Origin: an uncultured Lachnospiraceae bacterium
GTDB taxonomy: Bacteria > Bacillota > Clostridia > Lachnospirales > Lachnospiraceae
Reading direction: 5' to 3'
Assembly (NCBI GenBank): GCA_910588825.1
Contig: CAJURF010000029.1
Span: forward strand, 1-39,553
Length of the DNA: 39,553 bases
Positions within the stretch are counted from its first letter, which is position 1, and each line of letters starts with the position of its first letter. This document shows positions 32,568 to 39,553 of the stretch, piece by piece. The position numbers were made by a program, and so were the translations under genes. Under the pieces are notes generated by a model. The model was not told where the DNA came from. It was given only the letters and a program-made list of their open reading frames with translations, and ran no database searches.

Positions 32568-33284
32568 TTATCTGCACTCCACTCTTTTCCTCAGAACCGC
32601 AAACTGCCTCACCGCCTGCATTCCGATTCGGAAAATTTTCTTCATATTAATGGTATTCTTTCCTCCCTGGCGTTTCAGGAAGGTAATGGGATAGTAACAG
32701 ACACCCATCCCGTTCTTTCTGTATATGATCGTAATCAGCACATTCGCCAGAAAAAAATTCTTTGGTACTTTTTGAAGCACTTCCTTAAGCTGGCTGCACT
32801 TCATGAGACGATAAGGAACATTCGCATCCTTTTCCCACACATGAAACACCGCCAGCAGCACACTGCGCAACACCCCCTTGGAGATAAATGCTCTGCACAG
32901 ACCGTCTTCTCTCTTTTTCCTGTTCCCCAGCAGAATCCCGCATTTACTGCGGTTTCTCCAGAATTTCGAAAACTCTGAAGGCAGCGTCTGACCATCCGAG
33001 TCTGTCTGAAATACATAATCAGCCCCGTGGCGGATGGCATACCGATACCCCCGGAGCACAGTGGGACCGTGTCCCTGGTTTTCTTTTGTATAAACAGCCA
33101 GCTGCGGGTAAATCTCTTTCAATCCCGCCGCAATCGAATAAGTATTGTCCTGACTTCCGTCGTCAATCAGCACCAGACGGCTTTGGGGTCCGATTCCTTC
33201 CACCACCGGATGCCACTGAGCGATTACTCTTTGGATGTTTTCTTCTTCGTTGTACACAGGCATCACTATATAAAGCTTATCCAT
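32568..33284 (-). CDS. GT2 family glycosyltransferase (polyprenyl-phosphate sugar type)
   Basis: 238 residues from ATG 33284, with GAGGAGG five bases upstream. The GT-A fold is shown by LYIVMPVYNEEENIQRVI, LVLIDDGSQDNTYSI and the DxD motif in QTDSDGQT. KNFFLANVLITIIYRKNGMG and VCYYPITFLKRQGGKNTINM are conserved in DPM1-like enzymes that load sugars on undecaprenyl phosphate. No membrane helices follow the catalytic domain. Directly before the DUF2298 gene, it probably makes the lipid-linked donor used by that protein; this pairing is inferred. Confidence 0.9.
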   Translation of the reverse strand: MDKLYIVMPVYNEEENIQRVIAQWHPVVEGIGPQSRLVLIDDGSQDNTYSIAAGLKEIYPQLAVYTKENQGHGPTVLRGYRYAIRHGADYVFQTDSDGQTLPSEFSKFWRNRSKCGILLGNRKKREDGLCRAFISKGVLRSVLLAVFHVWEKDANVPYRLMKCSQLKEVLQKVPKNFFLANVLITIIYRKNGMGVCYYPITFLKRQGGKNTINMKKIFRIGMQAVRQFAVLRKRVECR

Positions 33285-33372
33285 TGCGCCTCCTCTCTGA
33301 ATTGTTTCGACTTTCATGTACCAGAAAGGTACCTGTCTACTATATCACATAATCAGAGCGGCGACCAGAGTA

Positions 33373-34062
33373 TTATTCCTCTTTTCCCTGTAAATAGTCC
33401 GTAATTCCCGACCCGATTGCCTCCACTACTTTCTGCTGATATCCCTTTTCCTGAAGATTGGCCGCCTCCTGTGGATTTGTCATAAAGCCGCATTCTATGA
33501 TATTCAGAACTCCGGAACTCTTTTTTAACAGATAATAACTGGTATTCCCTTTCGCCTCCCGGGGGGGTTCTGTCTCCAGCTTGTCATTCATCTGGCTCTG
33601 TATACACCCTGCCAGCTTTTCTCCCTCCACTGAGTCCGCGTAATAGAATACCTGGGGTCCCTTCACTGACGGGTCCGGATAGCTGTTCTGATGTATACTC
33701 ACCGTAAGCAGAGGTGTTTTCTCCGCAATAAATGCCACACGATTCTGCATATCCTGGGCTTTCTTATTCCTGGAGCCTTCCTGATACAGACCTTTATCTT
33801 CTGTCCGTGTCATCTCCACATAAAACCCTTCCTTTTCCAAATACGTTCTCAACATTTTCGCAATGGTCAGATTCAGATCCTTCTCCTTTAATTCTTCTGT
33901 CACCATCCCTGGGTCGCTGCCCCCGTGCCCGGCGTCCACCACAATGGTCTTCGCCGCTCTCTGGTTCCTGCTGACCACCTGTACCACCTCCCTTGACAAT
34001 GCCAGTGCACCTGCAATCAGCAGAATCCCCATACAAAGTTCCAAAGGCTTTCTTGATTTCAT
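33373..34062 (-). CDS. cwlD: CwlD-type N-acetylmuramoyl-L-alanine amidase
   Basis: 229 residues. A signal-anchor helix (about 8-25) is followed by an Amidase_3 domain. The zinc ligands are His in VDAGHGGSDPG, Glu in ELKEKDLN and His in VSIHQNSYP; the catalytic Glu is in IIECGFMTN. CwlD cuts the peptide from muramic acid so that muramic-delta-lactam can form in the spore cortex, which germination enzymes need. AGAGGG precedes ATG 34062. About 75 bases separate it from the coiled-coil gene; a sporulation sigma promoter may lie there (CATATATT preceded 17 bases upstream by GTATT), but the match is weak. Confidence 0.9.
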   Translation of the reverse strand: MKSRKPLELCMGILLIAGALALSREVVQVVSRNQRAAKTIVVDAGHGGSDPGMVTEELKEKDLNLTIAKMLRTYLEKEGFYVEMTRTEDKGLYQEGSRNKKAQDMQNRVAFIAEKTPLLTVSIHQNSYPDPSVKGPQVFYYADSVEGEKLAGCIQSQMNDKLETEPPREAKGNTSYYLLKKSSGVLNIIECGFMTNPQEAANLQEKGYQQKVVEAIGSGITDYLQGKEE

Positions 34063-34137
34063 ATAAAATACCCTCTGCGCATATTCTGTTAAATATATGC
34101 GGCAAAGGGTATAAGGAATACATAATTTGCAATAGAC

Positions 34138-34710
34138 TTAATCTTCCAGTTCATCTTCCTCCCCGTCCAGCTGAATCAGCTTTCCGGGAATGGTATCCAA
34201 AATCTGATGTACTTCTTTATAGGATTTCATAAAACTGTTCTGGGCCTGGTTAATGCCATCTATCATAGCGTTCATTTCATCCTGCAGCTCCAGATAGATT
34301 CCCCGGGCCTCCTTCATTGTGCTCTGGCAGATGCTTCTGGCTGCCTGCGCTGCCCGTTCCCGCACCTCTGCAGCCTCTTCCTGCGCCCGCTCCAATATCT
34401 CATAGGCTTCTCTTTCTGTCTGTGCCAGCACAGCCTTTCTCTCCTTCTGCGTCTTCGTCCGGATATCTTCTGCCTGTTTTTCTGCCGCAGCCACTAACGC
34501 CTCCGCCTCTTTTTTTCCTTCTTCTCTTGTGGCCTGAGCCGCTCTCAAAGCCTGCTGGCGCACATCTCCCGCCTCTTTCTGGGCGGCCAGCAGCATGGCA
34601 TCACACTTTCTTTTAGTTTCCCCTTCCATTTCATCCGCTGATGCCTTTATCTCTTCTCCCGCACCCTGATTCACAGCTTTCCACTCCTTAGTCTTTTTAT
34701 AACTTGTCAT
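34138..34710 (-). CDS. Coiled-coil protein of unknown role
   Basis: 190 residues from ATG 34710, one base after the GH18 stop; the longer frame runs back inside the GH18 gene. The central 120 residues are Ala/Glu/Lys-rich, with long heptad-like repeats (for example KKEAEALVAAAEKQAEDIRT), as in DivIVA-like or V-ATPase subunit E/G-like coiled coils. The C-terminus is HQILDTIPGKLIQLDGEEDE. There is no signal or membrane helix. It is translationally coupled to the GH18 gene. A structural role at the membrane or septum can only be guessed. Confidence 0.8.
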   Translation of the reverse strand: MTSYKKTKEWKAVNQGAGEEIKASADEMEGETKRKCDAMLLAAQKEAGDVRQQALRAAQATREEGKKEAEALVAAAEKQAEDIRTKTQKERKAVLAQTEREAYEILERAQEEAAEVRERAAQAARSICQSTMKEARGIYLELQDEMNAMIDGINQAQNSFMKSYKEVHQILDTIPGKLIQLDGEEDELED

Positions 34711-34711
34711 C

Positions 34712-36433
34712 TTATTCCAGGCCATCACGCAGTACCTTCCATATCGCCTTTCTCTCGAACCCCAGCCTCCAGGACGCCACACCTGCCAGGCCGTAATCTT
34801 TCACAAGTCCCATCTTCACACCCAGGGACTCCTCGTCTTCCAGCCACACCTGGTAAAAGGCTTCCCCGTCGTCATATTCCCCATAGTTCTGACAGGCATC
34901 TTTGTCCCAATAGGTAGTAACCCCGTGTTCCTTTATCACCCGTGCCGCATCCTGCATTCCCACCGCTTCGCTGGTGAGCCCGCCGGCCTGAGTCTTCCAG
35001 ATCCGGGTATAAAAAGGAACTGCATTGATTACTTTCTCTGCGGGCACCACAGCCACTGTATCCTCCACGCCCTGCTTCACCCAGGGATAAGAGGCCACGG
35101 AACCTGCCGTGGGAGAACCGGCGTAGTTTTCATCATATCCCATAATTATCACATAATCTACGATCTCCCCCTGTTCCTGCCTTGCGTAATGCTTTGTAAA
35201 TTCCTGGGGAACCGGATTATCCACTGACAACACCAGCTGATTAAGCCTGGTAAGAATAGACAGCTCTCTTAAAAACTGAATGAAATGGGGTCCTGTATCT
35301 TCGCTGAGATTCTCCAAGTCCACATTAATGCCGTCCAGACCGTACTGCTGTGCCGCCCGCACCAGGGAATTCACCAGCTTTGTCCTGGAAGCTGTATGAG
35401 ACAGAACTTCAAAGGTGCTGACATTCTCATCAAAGTTGCTGACCAGACCCCATACTTCCATCCCTTTTGCATGGGCTTCCTGTACGTATTCCACAGACGC
35501 CAGACTGGTGATGTTACCCTGATTATCCGCAAGGGAAAACCAGGTTGGCGATATCACATTCACACCCTGGGCATTCTTCGCCAGCACATGCATAGCATCG
35601 TTAGCGTCCATGTTGCTCACCTGATGCCATGTAAGGTTAATGGGGTACTCCCTGGATATGCTTGTATATTCCGGTGCCTGAAACTCCCGTTCAAAGTTCT
35701 GCGTCTCCTGAGAGCCCTCTAATTTGCTGGTTTTTATATACCCGATATATCCATCCTCCGTGGCCACACACTTCCAGTCGTCCAGGTCGTCGACCATCCG
35801 CAGCACAGTCCCTTTGGCCACGTCTGTCAGTATCTCGCTCTTGATACCGCCCCTGTAACGTACCTGGGTGTCCTCCTTTACCTTCACCACCTGCACGCCG
35901 GACCACTGATACTGGACCACCAGACGGCTGGGTTCTTCCAATAAGGTATATTCAATATCCGTAAACTGCTTGACAAAGGAAATATTGACATAAACAATAT
36001 CCTCCAAAGCCATGCAGATGAACCCGTCCGCTTTTCTTTTCTCTTCCCCTGCCATGTATGTATCGCTCTGAGGCGTAATAATCATTTTCTCTGTAGGGGT
36101 TGTATAAATCAATATATTTTCATTGGCATCCCAGTAAAACCGTTTATTCAGCCAGCCGTTTACCGCTTCCAAAGGCACATAAATCTGCCCGTCTGCCAGC
36201 CTTCCTGTCATCTCAAGGATCTCCGTCCCAAAAATCAGCGGAATCTCCTCTTCATTGGTAATTCCATAATAGGCGGACGAATCCATCCGATCCTTTGTGG
36301 GCGTATACTTCTGTATCAGATGTACCGCCATTCCCACAATACCGAACAGAATAATCAATAAAGCAACAATTAATATCTGGTTAAGTCTCTGTCTTCTGTT
36401 TCTTCTGGCCCTTCTGCTTCTATTATATGGCAT
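34712..36433 (-). CDS. Membrane-anchored GH18 hydrolase with SH3 domain
   Basis: 573 residues from ATG 36433 with AGGAGG upstream. A basic start (PYNRSRRARRNRRQRLN) and one membrane helix (about 19-40) anchor it outside the cell. Next are a copper amine oxidase N-domain-like region (YVPLEAVNGWLNKRFYWDAN, about 80-165) and an SH3b-type domain (about 190-240). The GH18 barrel carries DGINVDLENLSED, the DGxDxDxE-type site with catalytic Glu. Related YaaH/YdhD/SleL-type proteins cut spore cortex or cell-wall glycans. A sigma-A-like promoter precedes it, so expression may not be limited to sporulation. Confidence 0.88.
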   Translation of the reverse strand: MPYNRSRRARRNRRQRLNQILIVALLIILFGIVGMAVHLIQKYTPTKDRMDSSAYYGITNEEEIPLIFGTEILEMTGRLADGQIYVPLEAVNGWLNKRFYWDANENILIYTTPTEKMIITPQSDTYMAGEEKRKADGFICMALEDIVYVNISFVKQFTDIEYTLLEEPSRLVVQYQWSGVQVVKVKEDTQVRYRGGIKSEILTDVAKGTVLRMVDDLDDWKCVATEDGYIGYIKTSKLEGSQETQNFEREFQAPEYTSISREYPINLTWHQVSNMDANDAMHVLAKNAQGVNVISPTWFSLADNQGNITSLASVEYVQEAHAKGMEVWGLVSNFDENVSTFEVLSHTASRTKLVNSLVRAAQQYGLDGINVDLENLSEDTGPHFIQFLRELSILTRLNQLVLSVDNPVPQEFTKHYARQEQGEIVDYVIIMGYDENYAGSPTAGSVASYPWVKQGVEDTVAVVPAEKVINAVPFYTRIWKTQAGGLTSEAVGMQDAARVIKEHGVTTYWDKDACQNYGEYDDGEAFYQVWLEDEESLGVKMGLVKDYGLAGVASWRLGFERKAIWKVLRDGLE

Positions 36434-36455
36434 ACTCTTTCCTCCTACGGAATCC

Positions 36456-36464
36456 ATTATAGCA
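36456..36464 (-). promoter_or_regulatory. Extended -10 promoter of the GH18 operon
   Basis: TGC-TATAAT on the minus strand, with TATAAT at 36456-36461, about 22 bases before the ATG at 36433. The -35 match is poor, which an extended -10 can offset. Confidence 0.5.
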
Positions 36465-36660
36465 TATTTTTCCTTACAGTCATTAACAAAATCCACTTTT
36501 TCGATTTTTTTCGCGGTTGATTCCGTTTTAGAAAAAGATTATACCACATTCCCCTGCAGACTGGTTATACACAGTTATTTGCCAGAAAACTGCCTGATTC
36601 TATGCGCCTGCAGGGGGTCTTGGCCCGCGCTTTAAGCCGGCTGGCGTCTAGCATACTGTG

Positions 36661-36942
36661 CTAGAACATACGAATCTTATCAAAATCTATTTTCCGAATC
36701 GCTCCTTTCTCATCCTGTTCATAATCCCGCATGTAGCCGCCGGACTCTGCGATCAAATGCGCCCGCACAATCTCAGAGGGATTGCTTGGACACCCCTCCA
36801 GATTCAATGACACTCCATTCTGGCGGTACAGTTCCAGCTCATGCCGCAGACGGCCCGGGTCTACATGTTTATTCCGCTTTGTTTTCTTTCGTGAATAATA
36901 CGTTTTGCCCTCCCCTTTCTTGCGTATTTCGACAAACACCAC
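36661..36942 (-). CDS. Small unknown basic protein
   Basis: 93 residues from a GTG start at 36940-36942; the ribosome site is weak, so the start is uncertain. The N-terminal part is very basic (YYSRKKTKRNKHVDPGRLRH). The C-terminal half has SNPSEIVRAHLIAESGGYMR and ends in a short acidic-aromatic tail. No membrane helix is present. The family is not recognised. The stop codon lies in a 7-bp inverted repeat (TCTAGCA 36647-36653, TGCTAGA 36659-36665) with no U-tract. No other gene is seen between it and mecA. Confidence 0.55.
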   Translation of the reverse strand: MVFVEIRKKGEGKTYYSRKKTKRNKHVDPGRLRHELELYRQNGVSLNLEGCPSNPSEIVRAHLIAESGGYMRDYEQDEKGAIRKIDFDKIRMF

Positions 36943-37226
36943 AGGTTCAGAAAAGACAGCCTTCTTGACAGCTGTATATGGATTCTGGAAATTATGCGCG
37001 GCAGAAAACCGCTGAATTTCTGATAGACTTCATAGAATGGGACTATTACAGGACATGTAAATGATATTAATGCTGCCTGATACTTTTTATTTCACGCTTG
37101 TCAGTTGTCCAAACTGTCTTTTCTGACATCTATTATAATCTCTGTTTTATGATTTGCAAGAGATTTCATAGATTTTTTACCAATTTTCCCAATAATTTAT
37201 ATTAGTACACCATTTCTATCCACTTA

Positions 37227-37255
37227 TTGTGTTTTTTCGGATAAGTGTGTATAAT
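37227..37255 (+). promoter_or_regulatory. Promoter P1 upstream of mecA
   Basis: TTGTGT (37227-37232), 17-base spacer, TATAAT (37250-37255). Inverted arms CACTTAT (37221-37227) and ATAAGTG (37241-37247) frame the -35 and spacer, so a regulator may bind. The gap 36943-37454 otherwise contains only a second promoter. Confidence 0.55.
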
Positions 37256-37314
37256 AGGGATTGGGGAGAGCCTTGCTTTAAGGGGAAGAACAGCAAAAAA
37301 ATCAACTGAATTCC

Positions 37315-37344
37315 TTTACATATTTACTTGAAGTAGTATATAAT
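37315..37344 (+). promoter_or_regulatory. Promoter P2 upstream of mecA
   Basis: TTTACA (37315-37320), 18-base spacer, TATAAT (37339-37344), 110 bases before the mecA ATG. Confidence 0.5.
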
Positions 37345-37454
37345 ATGTTAGTAGTGTAACCAAACCAAGGAGATGATATCCGTTCATCTACAAGAATGGT
37401 CTGCCTATCAAAGCCTGTCTTTTGATACACAGACCAAGAATAGGATGTGATGAT

Positions 37455-38201
37455 ATGAAAATAGAAAAGATCAACGAAAACCAAATACGCTGCACACTCA
37501 CCAGAGAGGATTTGGACAGCCACCAGATCCACCTCAGCGAACTGGCATACGGAACAGAGAAAGCTAAGAACCTTTTTCGGGATATGATGCGCCAGGCGCA
37601 CAGCCAGTTTGGCTTTGAAGCAGATAACATTCCTCTGATGATCGAAGCTATCCCCATTAATGCAGACAGCATTATCCTGATTATCACTAAGGTCGAAGAT
37701 CCGGAAGAACTGGATACCAGGTTTTCAAAATTTTCCCCCTCCACCCCATCTGACAGTGAAGAGACAGAAGTACAAATCGACGGAGCCGACAGTATCATTG
37801 ACATTTTCCGGAAACTATACGAATCCAAACTGAAAAACGATGCGGCACGCAAGAAAAACGGTGAAAAAGCTCTGGAGGATAACGCCTCTCAGACCGAAAC
37901 ATCTGTCAATTTAATCTGCCTTTTCCAATTCCCGAACCTGGATGCTGTAATTAAAGCGGCTCATGGACTGAACAATTATTTTTCGGGCATAAATACCTTA
38001 TATCAGGATTCACGCAGCGGCGATTATCTGCTGGCTGTTCATCAGTCTTCCTATACCCCGGAAGAATTTAATAAAGTATGCAATATTTTATCAGAATTTG
38101 GAACAGGGCACGGCTTCAGTCCTGCGGGAGAGGCCCATTTACATGAACACGCCGATGTGGTCATTGACAAAAAGGCTCTGCAGAAACTGAATACTTTATA
38201 G
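37455..38201 (+). CDS. mecA: MecA-family adaptor protein
   Basis: 248 residues from ATG 37455, with AGGA eight bases upstream; a TTG at 37422 is in frame but lacks a site. MecA delivers substrates such as ComK, and in Bacillus phosphorylated Spo0A, to ClpC. The N-terminal domain begins MKIEKINENQIRCTLTREDL and includes FRDMMRQAHSQFGFEADN. An acidic Ser/Glu linker (about 90-115) leads to the C-terminal ClpC-binding domain, from about residue 145, with ICLFQFPNLDAVIKAAHGL. The length is usual for clostridial members. It has two possible promoters and is monocistronic. Confidence 0.9.
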   Translation: MKIEKINENQIRCTLTREDLDSHQIHLSELAYGTEKAKNLFRDMMRQAHSQFGFEADNIPLMIEAIPINADSIILIITKVEDPEELDTRFSKFSPSTPSDSEETEVQIDGADSIIDIFRKLYESKLKNDAARKKNGEKALEDNASQTETSVNLICLFQFPNLDAVIKAAHGLNNYFSGINTLYQDSRSGDYLLAVHQSSYTPEEFNKVCNILSEFGTGHGFSPAGEAHLHEHADVVIDKKALQKLNTL

Positions 38202-38213
38202 ACGGATTTGCAG

Positions 38214-38242
38214 TTGATTCCAGACGAAAAAGGTATTATAAT
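38214..38242 (+). promoter_or_regulatory. Promoter of the DUF1858 gene
   Basis: TTGATT (38214-38219), 17-base spacer, TATAAT (38237-38242), 52 bases before the ATG at 38294. Confidence 0.65.
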
Positions 38243-38293
38243 AGGGTCATGCCCCATGAGGCATATTCCACAAATAAGGAGGACGAAGGAAAA

Positions 38294-38497
38294 ATGACAC
38301 AGATTTCTAAAGATATGAGAATTGGCGACATGCTCCAGATGGATTCCAACATTGCACCGTTTCTCATGAGAGCCGGTATGCATTGTATCGGATGCCCTTC
38401 CGCCCAGGCTGAGACTCTGGCAGAGGCCGCAATGGTTCACGGCATGGATGCCGATACTCTTGAAAAACAGCTGAATGCTTTCCTGGCTGCTCAATAG
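38294..38497 (+). CDS. DUF1858 (hybrid-cluster-associated redox disulfide) protein
   Basis: 67 residues from ATG 38294, with AAGGAGG and GAAGG upstream. The fold is all-helical and the motif GMHCIGCPSAQAETLAEAA holds the CxxC pair of the DUF1858 family, a small domain found alone or in hybrid-cluster and other redox proteins. The start ISKDMRIGDMLQMDSNIAPF is typical: a short helix with a pattern for the next residue. It probably takes part in thiol redox reactions or binds a metal; partner unknown. It is followed at once by the ferredoxin gene, which has its own promoter. Confidence 0.88.
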   Translation: MTQISKDMRIGDMLQMDSNIAPFLMRAGMHCIGCPSAQAETLAEAAMVHGMDADTLEKQLNAFLAAQ

Positions 38498-38530
38498 CAG
38501 AAATTGTTACACATATTTTTAAAATTATAC

Positions 38531-38559
38531 TTGTATTTGCATTATAAATGGTTTAGAAT
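38531..38559 (+). promoter_or_regulatory. Ferredoxin promoter
   Basis: TTGTAT (38531-38536), 17-base spacer, TAGAAT (38554-38559), 31 bases before the ATG at 38591. Confidence 0.6.
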
Positions 38560-38590
38560 GTGAATATAAACAAAAAGGAGGATAAAAACT

Positions 38591-38761
38591 ATGGCATATG
38601 TAATTACAGACGAATGTGTATCCTGCGGAACATGTGAAGATGAATGTCCGAACGATGCTATTTCTGAAGGCGAAGACAAATACGTAATCGATGCAGATGC
38701 ATGCGTTGATTGTGGAACTTGTGCAGATGCATGTCCAAGTGAAGCTATTGTTGCTGAATAA
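38591..38761 (+). CDS. fdx: 2[4Fe-4S] clostridial-type ferredoxin
   Basis: 56 residues. Two CxxCxxCxxxCP motifs, CVSCGTCEDECP and CVDCGTCADACP, each supply ligands for a [4Fe-4S] cluster in the classical crossed arrangement. It is a low-potential electron carrier for enzymes such as pyruvate:ferredoxin oxidoreductase and hydrogenases in anaerobes. AAGGAGG lies eight bases before the ATG, and a strong terminator follows. The acidic composition and high number of Asp/Glu residues are typical. Confidence 0.97.
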   Translation: MAYVITDECVSCGTCEDECPNDAISEGEDKYVIDADACVDCGTCADACPSEAIVAE

Positions 38762-38770
38762 GCACACAAT

Positions 38771-38815
38771 AAAGAAGAGGGGATGAATGTTGTATGACAT
38801 CATCCCCTCTTCTTT
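38771..38815. terminator. Strong bidirectional terminator between fdx and the MerR gene
   Basis: AAAGAAGAGGGGATGA (38771-38786) pairs perfectly with TCATCCCCTCTTCTTT (38800-38815), 16 bp, with A and T tracts on the outside. Confidence 0.92.
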
Positions 38816-38828
38816 TTACGTCTTTTCC

Positions 38829-39494
38829 CTATCTTTTCCTGCGCTTTCCCTTTCTGCCCCGTCTCTGTTTCATCTCCTGGGCCGCGGCTACCTGTCTCAG
38901 GCCCTGCTGATGAAATCGAATCTTCTCGTCCAGCTTGCGGATGCGCAGTTCTTCCTGATTTTTCTCTTTCATACCCTGGGCAATCAGCTTCTCCAGAATA
39001 TTCTGAAATTCTGTAATTCTGTAATTATCCCCATGGGGAAGGTCGAAAACCGGGTCCGCAGTTTCTTCTGCCGCCTGAATAGATTCCTGGGCAGGTTCCT
39101 GTTCATACTCTTCCTGCATCTCCTGAACCTCTATGGTTTCAGCCATCTGAACCTGCTGAGCATCCCAGATTTCCTCACTGGACACTTCCTCCACAGTACA
39201 CTCTGAATACTCTTCTCCTGTATCTTCCAGAAGCCTTGTCTTACTTTTGGGCGCTCCTGGTCCATACTGATAAATACGCGGGATCAATTCCCGTATAGCA
39301 TCTAATTTTAGTCCTCTTTTCTTCAGCTCTTTTATATTCAGAAACAACTGAATATCGTATCCGGTGTAACATCGATATCCCTTTGGATTGCGGTTCACAC
39401 GGATTTCCAGCACATCCTCCCAGTAACGGAGGACCGACGTACTTTCACCTACTGCTTTTGCCGCCTGGGATATAGTATAAACCTGATTCTCCAT
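38829..39494 (-). CDS. MerR-family transcriptional regulator
   Basis: 221 residues. The N-terminal MerR winged helix-turn-helix is clear: YTISQAAKAVGESTSVLRYW, followed by NPKGYRCYTGYDIQLFLNIK. No effector-binding Cys cluster is seen. A long Glu/Gln-rich linker (about 90-165) is followed by a helical, very basic tail (QRRGRKGKRRKR) that may bind DNA or membrane. The overall plan, MerR head plus long helical tail, resembles RacA-like chromosome-anchoring proteins, but this is only a resemblance. GGAGGG lies upstream of ATG 39494; the promoter region holds a 15-bp inverted repeat. Confidence 0.85.
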   Translation of the reverse strand: MENQVYTISQAAKAVGESTSVLRYWEDVLEIRVNRNPKGYRCYTGYDIQLFLNIKELKKRGLKLDAIRELIPRIYQYGPGAPKSKTRLLEDTGEEYSECTVEEVSSEEIWDAQQVQMAETIEVQEMQEEYEQEPAQESIQAAEETADPVFDLPHGDNYRITEFQNILEKLIAQGMKEKNQEELRIRKLDEKIRFHQQGLRQVAAAQEMKQRRGRKGKRRKR

Positions 39495-39511
39495 ACTATC
39501 CCTCCTCGTAT

Positions 39512-39551
39512 AATAAGTGTATAGCCAATCAAAACAGGCTATAGACTTATT
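39512..39551. other. Large inverted repeat in the MerR gene leader
   Basis: A 15-base arm at 39512-39526 (starts AATAAGTG, ends TAGCC) and its mate at 39537-39551 differ by one base and flank a 10-base loop. It lies 18 bases upstream of the MerR ATG. It may be an operator, an RNA hairpin in the leader or the end of an upstream unit beyond the window. Confidence 0.55.
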
Positions 39552-39553
39552 CT

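Overview
The window looks like part of a low-to-mid GC, spore-forming Firmicute chromosome, most likely a gut Lachnospiraceae (Blautia/Dorea/Mediterraneibacter-like). The reasons are a Bacillus-type block of sporulation and division genes (yabO/rqcP, yabP, yabQ, divIC, spoIIE, tilS, hpt, ftsH), cotS- and cwlD-like genes, an archaeal/eukaryal-type ProS, a CIRCE-controlled hsp20, strong AGGAGG-type ribosome sites and several TTG starts. No tRNA, rRNA or CRISPR array was seen.

Left part (1-2.8 kb, AT-rich, accessory). At the edge is a compact locus with the architecture of a par/Fst-type type I toxin-antitoxin system: a tiny hydrophobic peptide ORF, a bidirectional terminator, a second copy of the toxin start-region repeat, and a convergent minus-strand promoter for an antisense RNA. 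The toxin frame is joined only by a -1 slip at a U5-UAG site. An array of four AT-rich imperfect palindromes and a G5/C5 hairpin follow. Next is a secreted Ig-like protein (995-2329, minus), with a small ORF upstream of it that is interrupted by two UGA codons.

Mobile element (about 2.7-9.3 kb). An XRE regulator is followed by two unknown genes (one membrane protein), a DUF3102-like protein, a compact FtsK/TcpA-like ATPase, a GC-rich hairpin region, an HUH rolling-circle initiator, a frameshifted conserved ORF, an excisionase-like protein and a tyrosine integrase. No separate relaxase or type IV secretion gene is visible. The set (FtsK-like ATPase + Rep + Xis + Int) resembles actinomycete AICEs or a minimal mobilizable element.

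Host chromosome (9.3-39.5 kb). Plus strand: hsp20 with CIRCE, an SGNH hydrolase and a small unknown protein. Minus strand, read from the right: a GH18 spore/cortex-type hydrolase, a coiled-coil protein, CwlD, a GT2 glycosyltransferase, a DUF2298 membrane protein, tsaC, proS, cca, cotS-like, a phosphohexomutase, HU, rqcP, yabP, yabQ, divIC, spoIIE, tilS, hpt, ftsH, then a GH13 enzyme and a VWA/MoxR pair. SpoIIE lacks the usual ten-helix membrane domain, yet its promoter keeps a perfect 0A box and a 21-bp spacer, the hallmark of Spo0A-activated promoters. At the right end are mecA, a DUF1858 protein and a 2[4Fe-4S] ferredoxin on the plus strand, facing a MerR regulator with a large inverted repeat in its leader.

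Most functions are assigned from recognisable motifs and gene order only; nothing was searched against a database.
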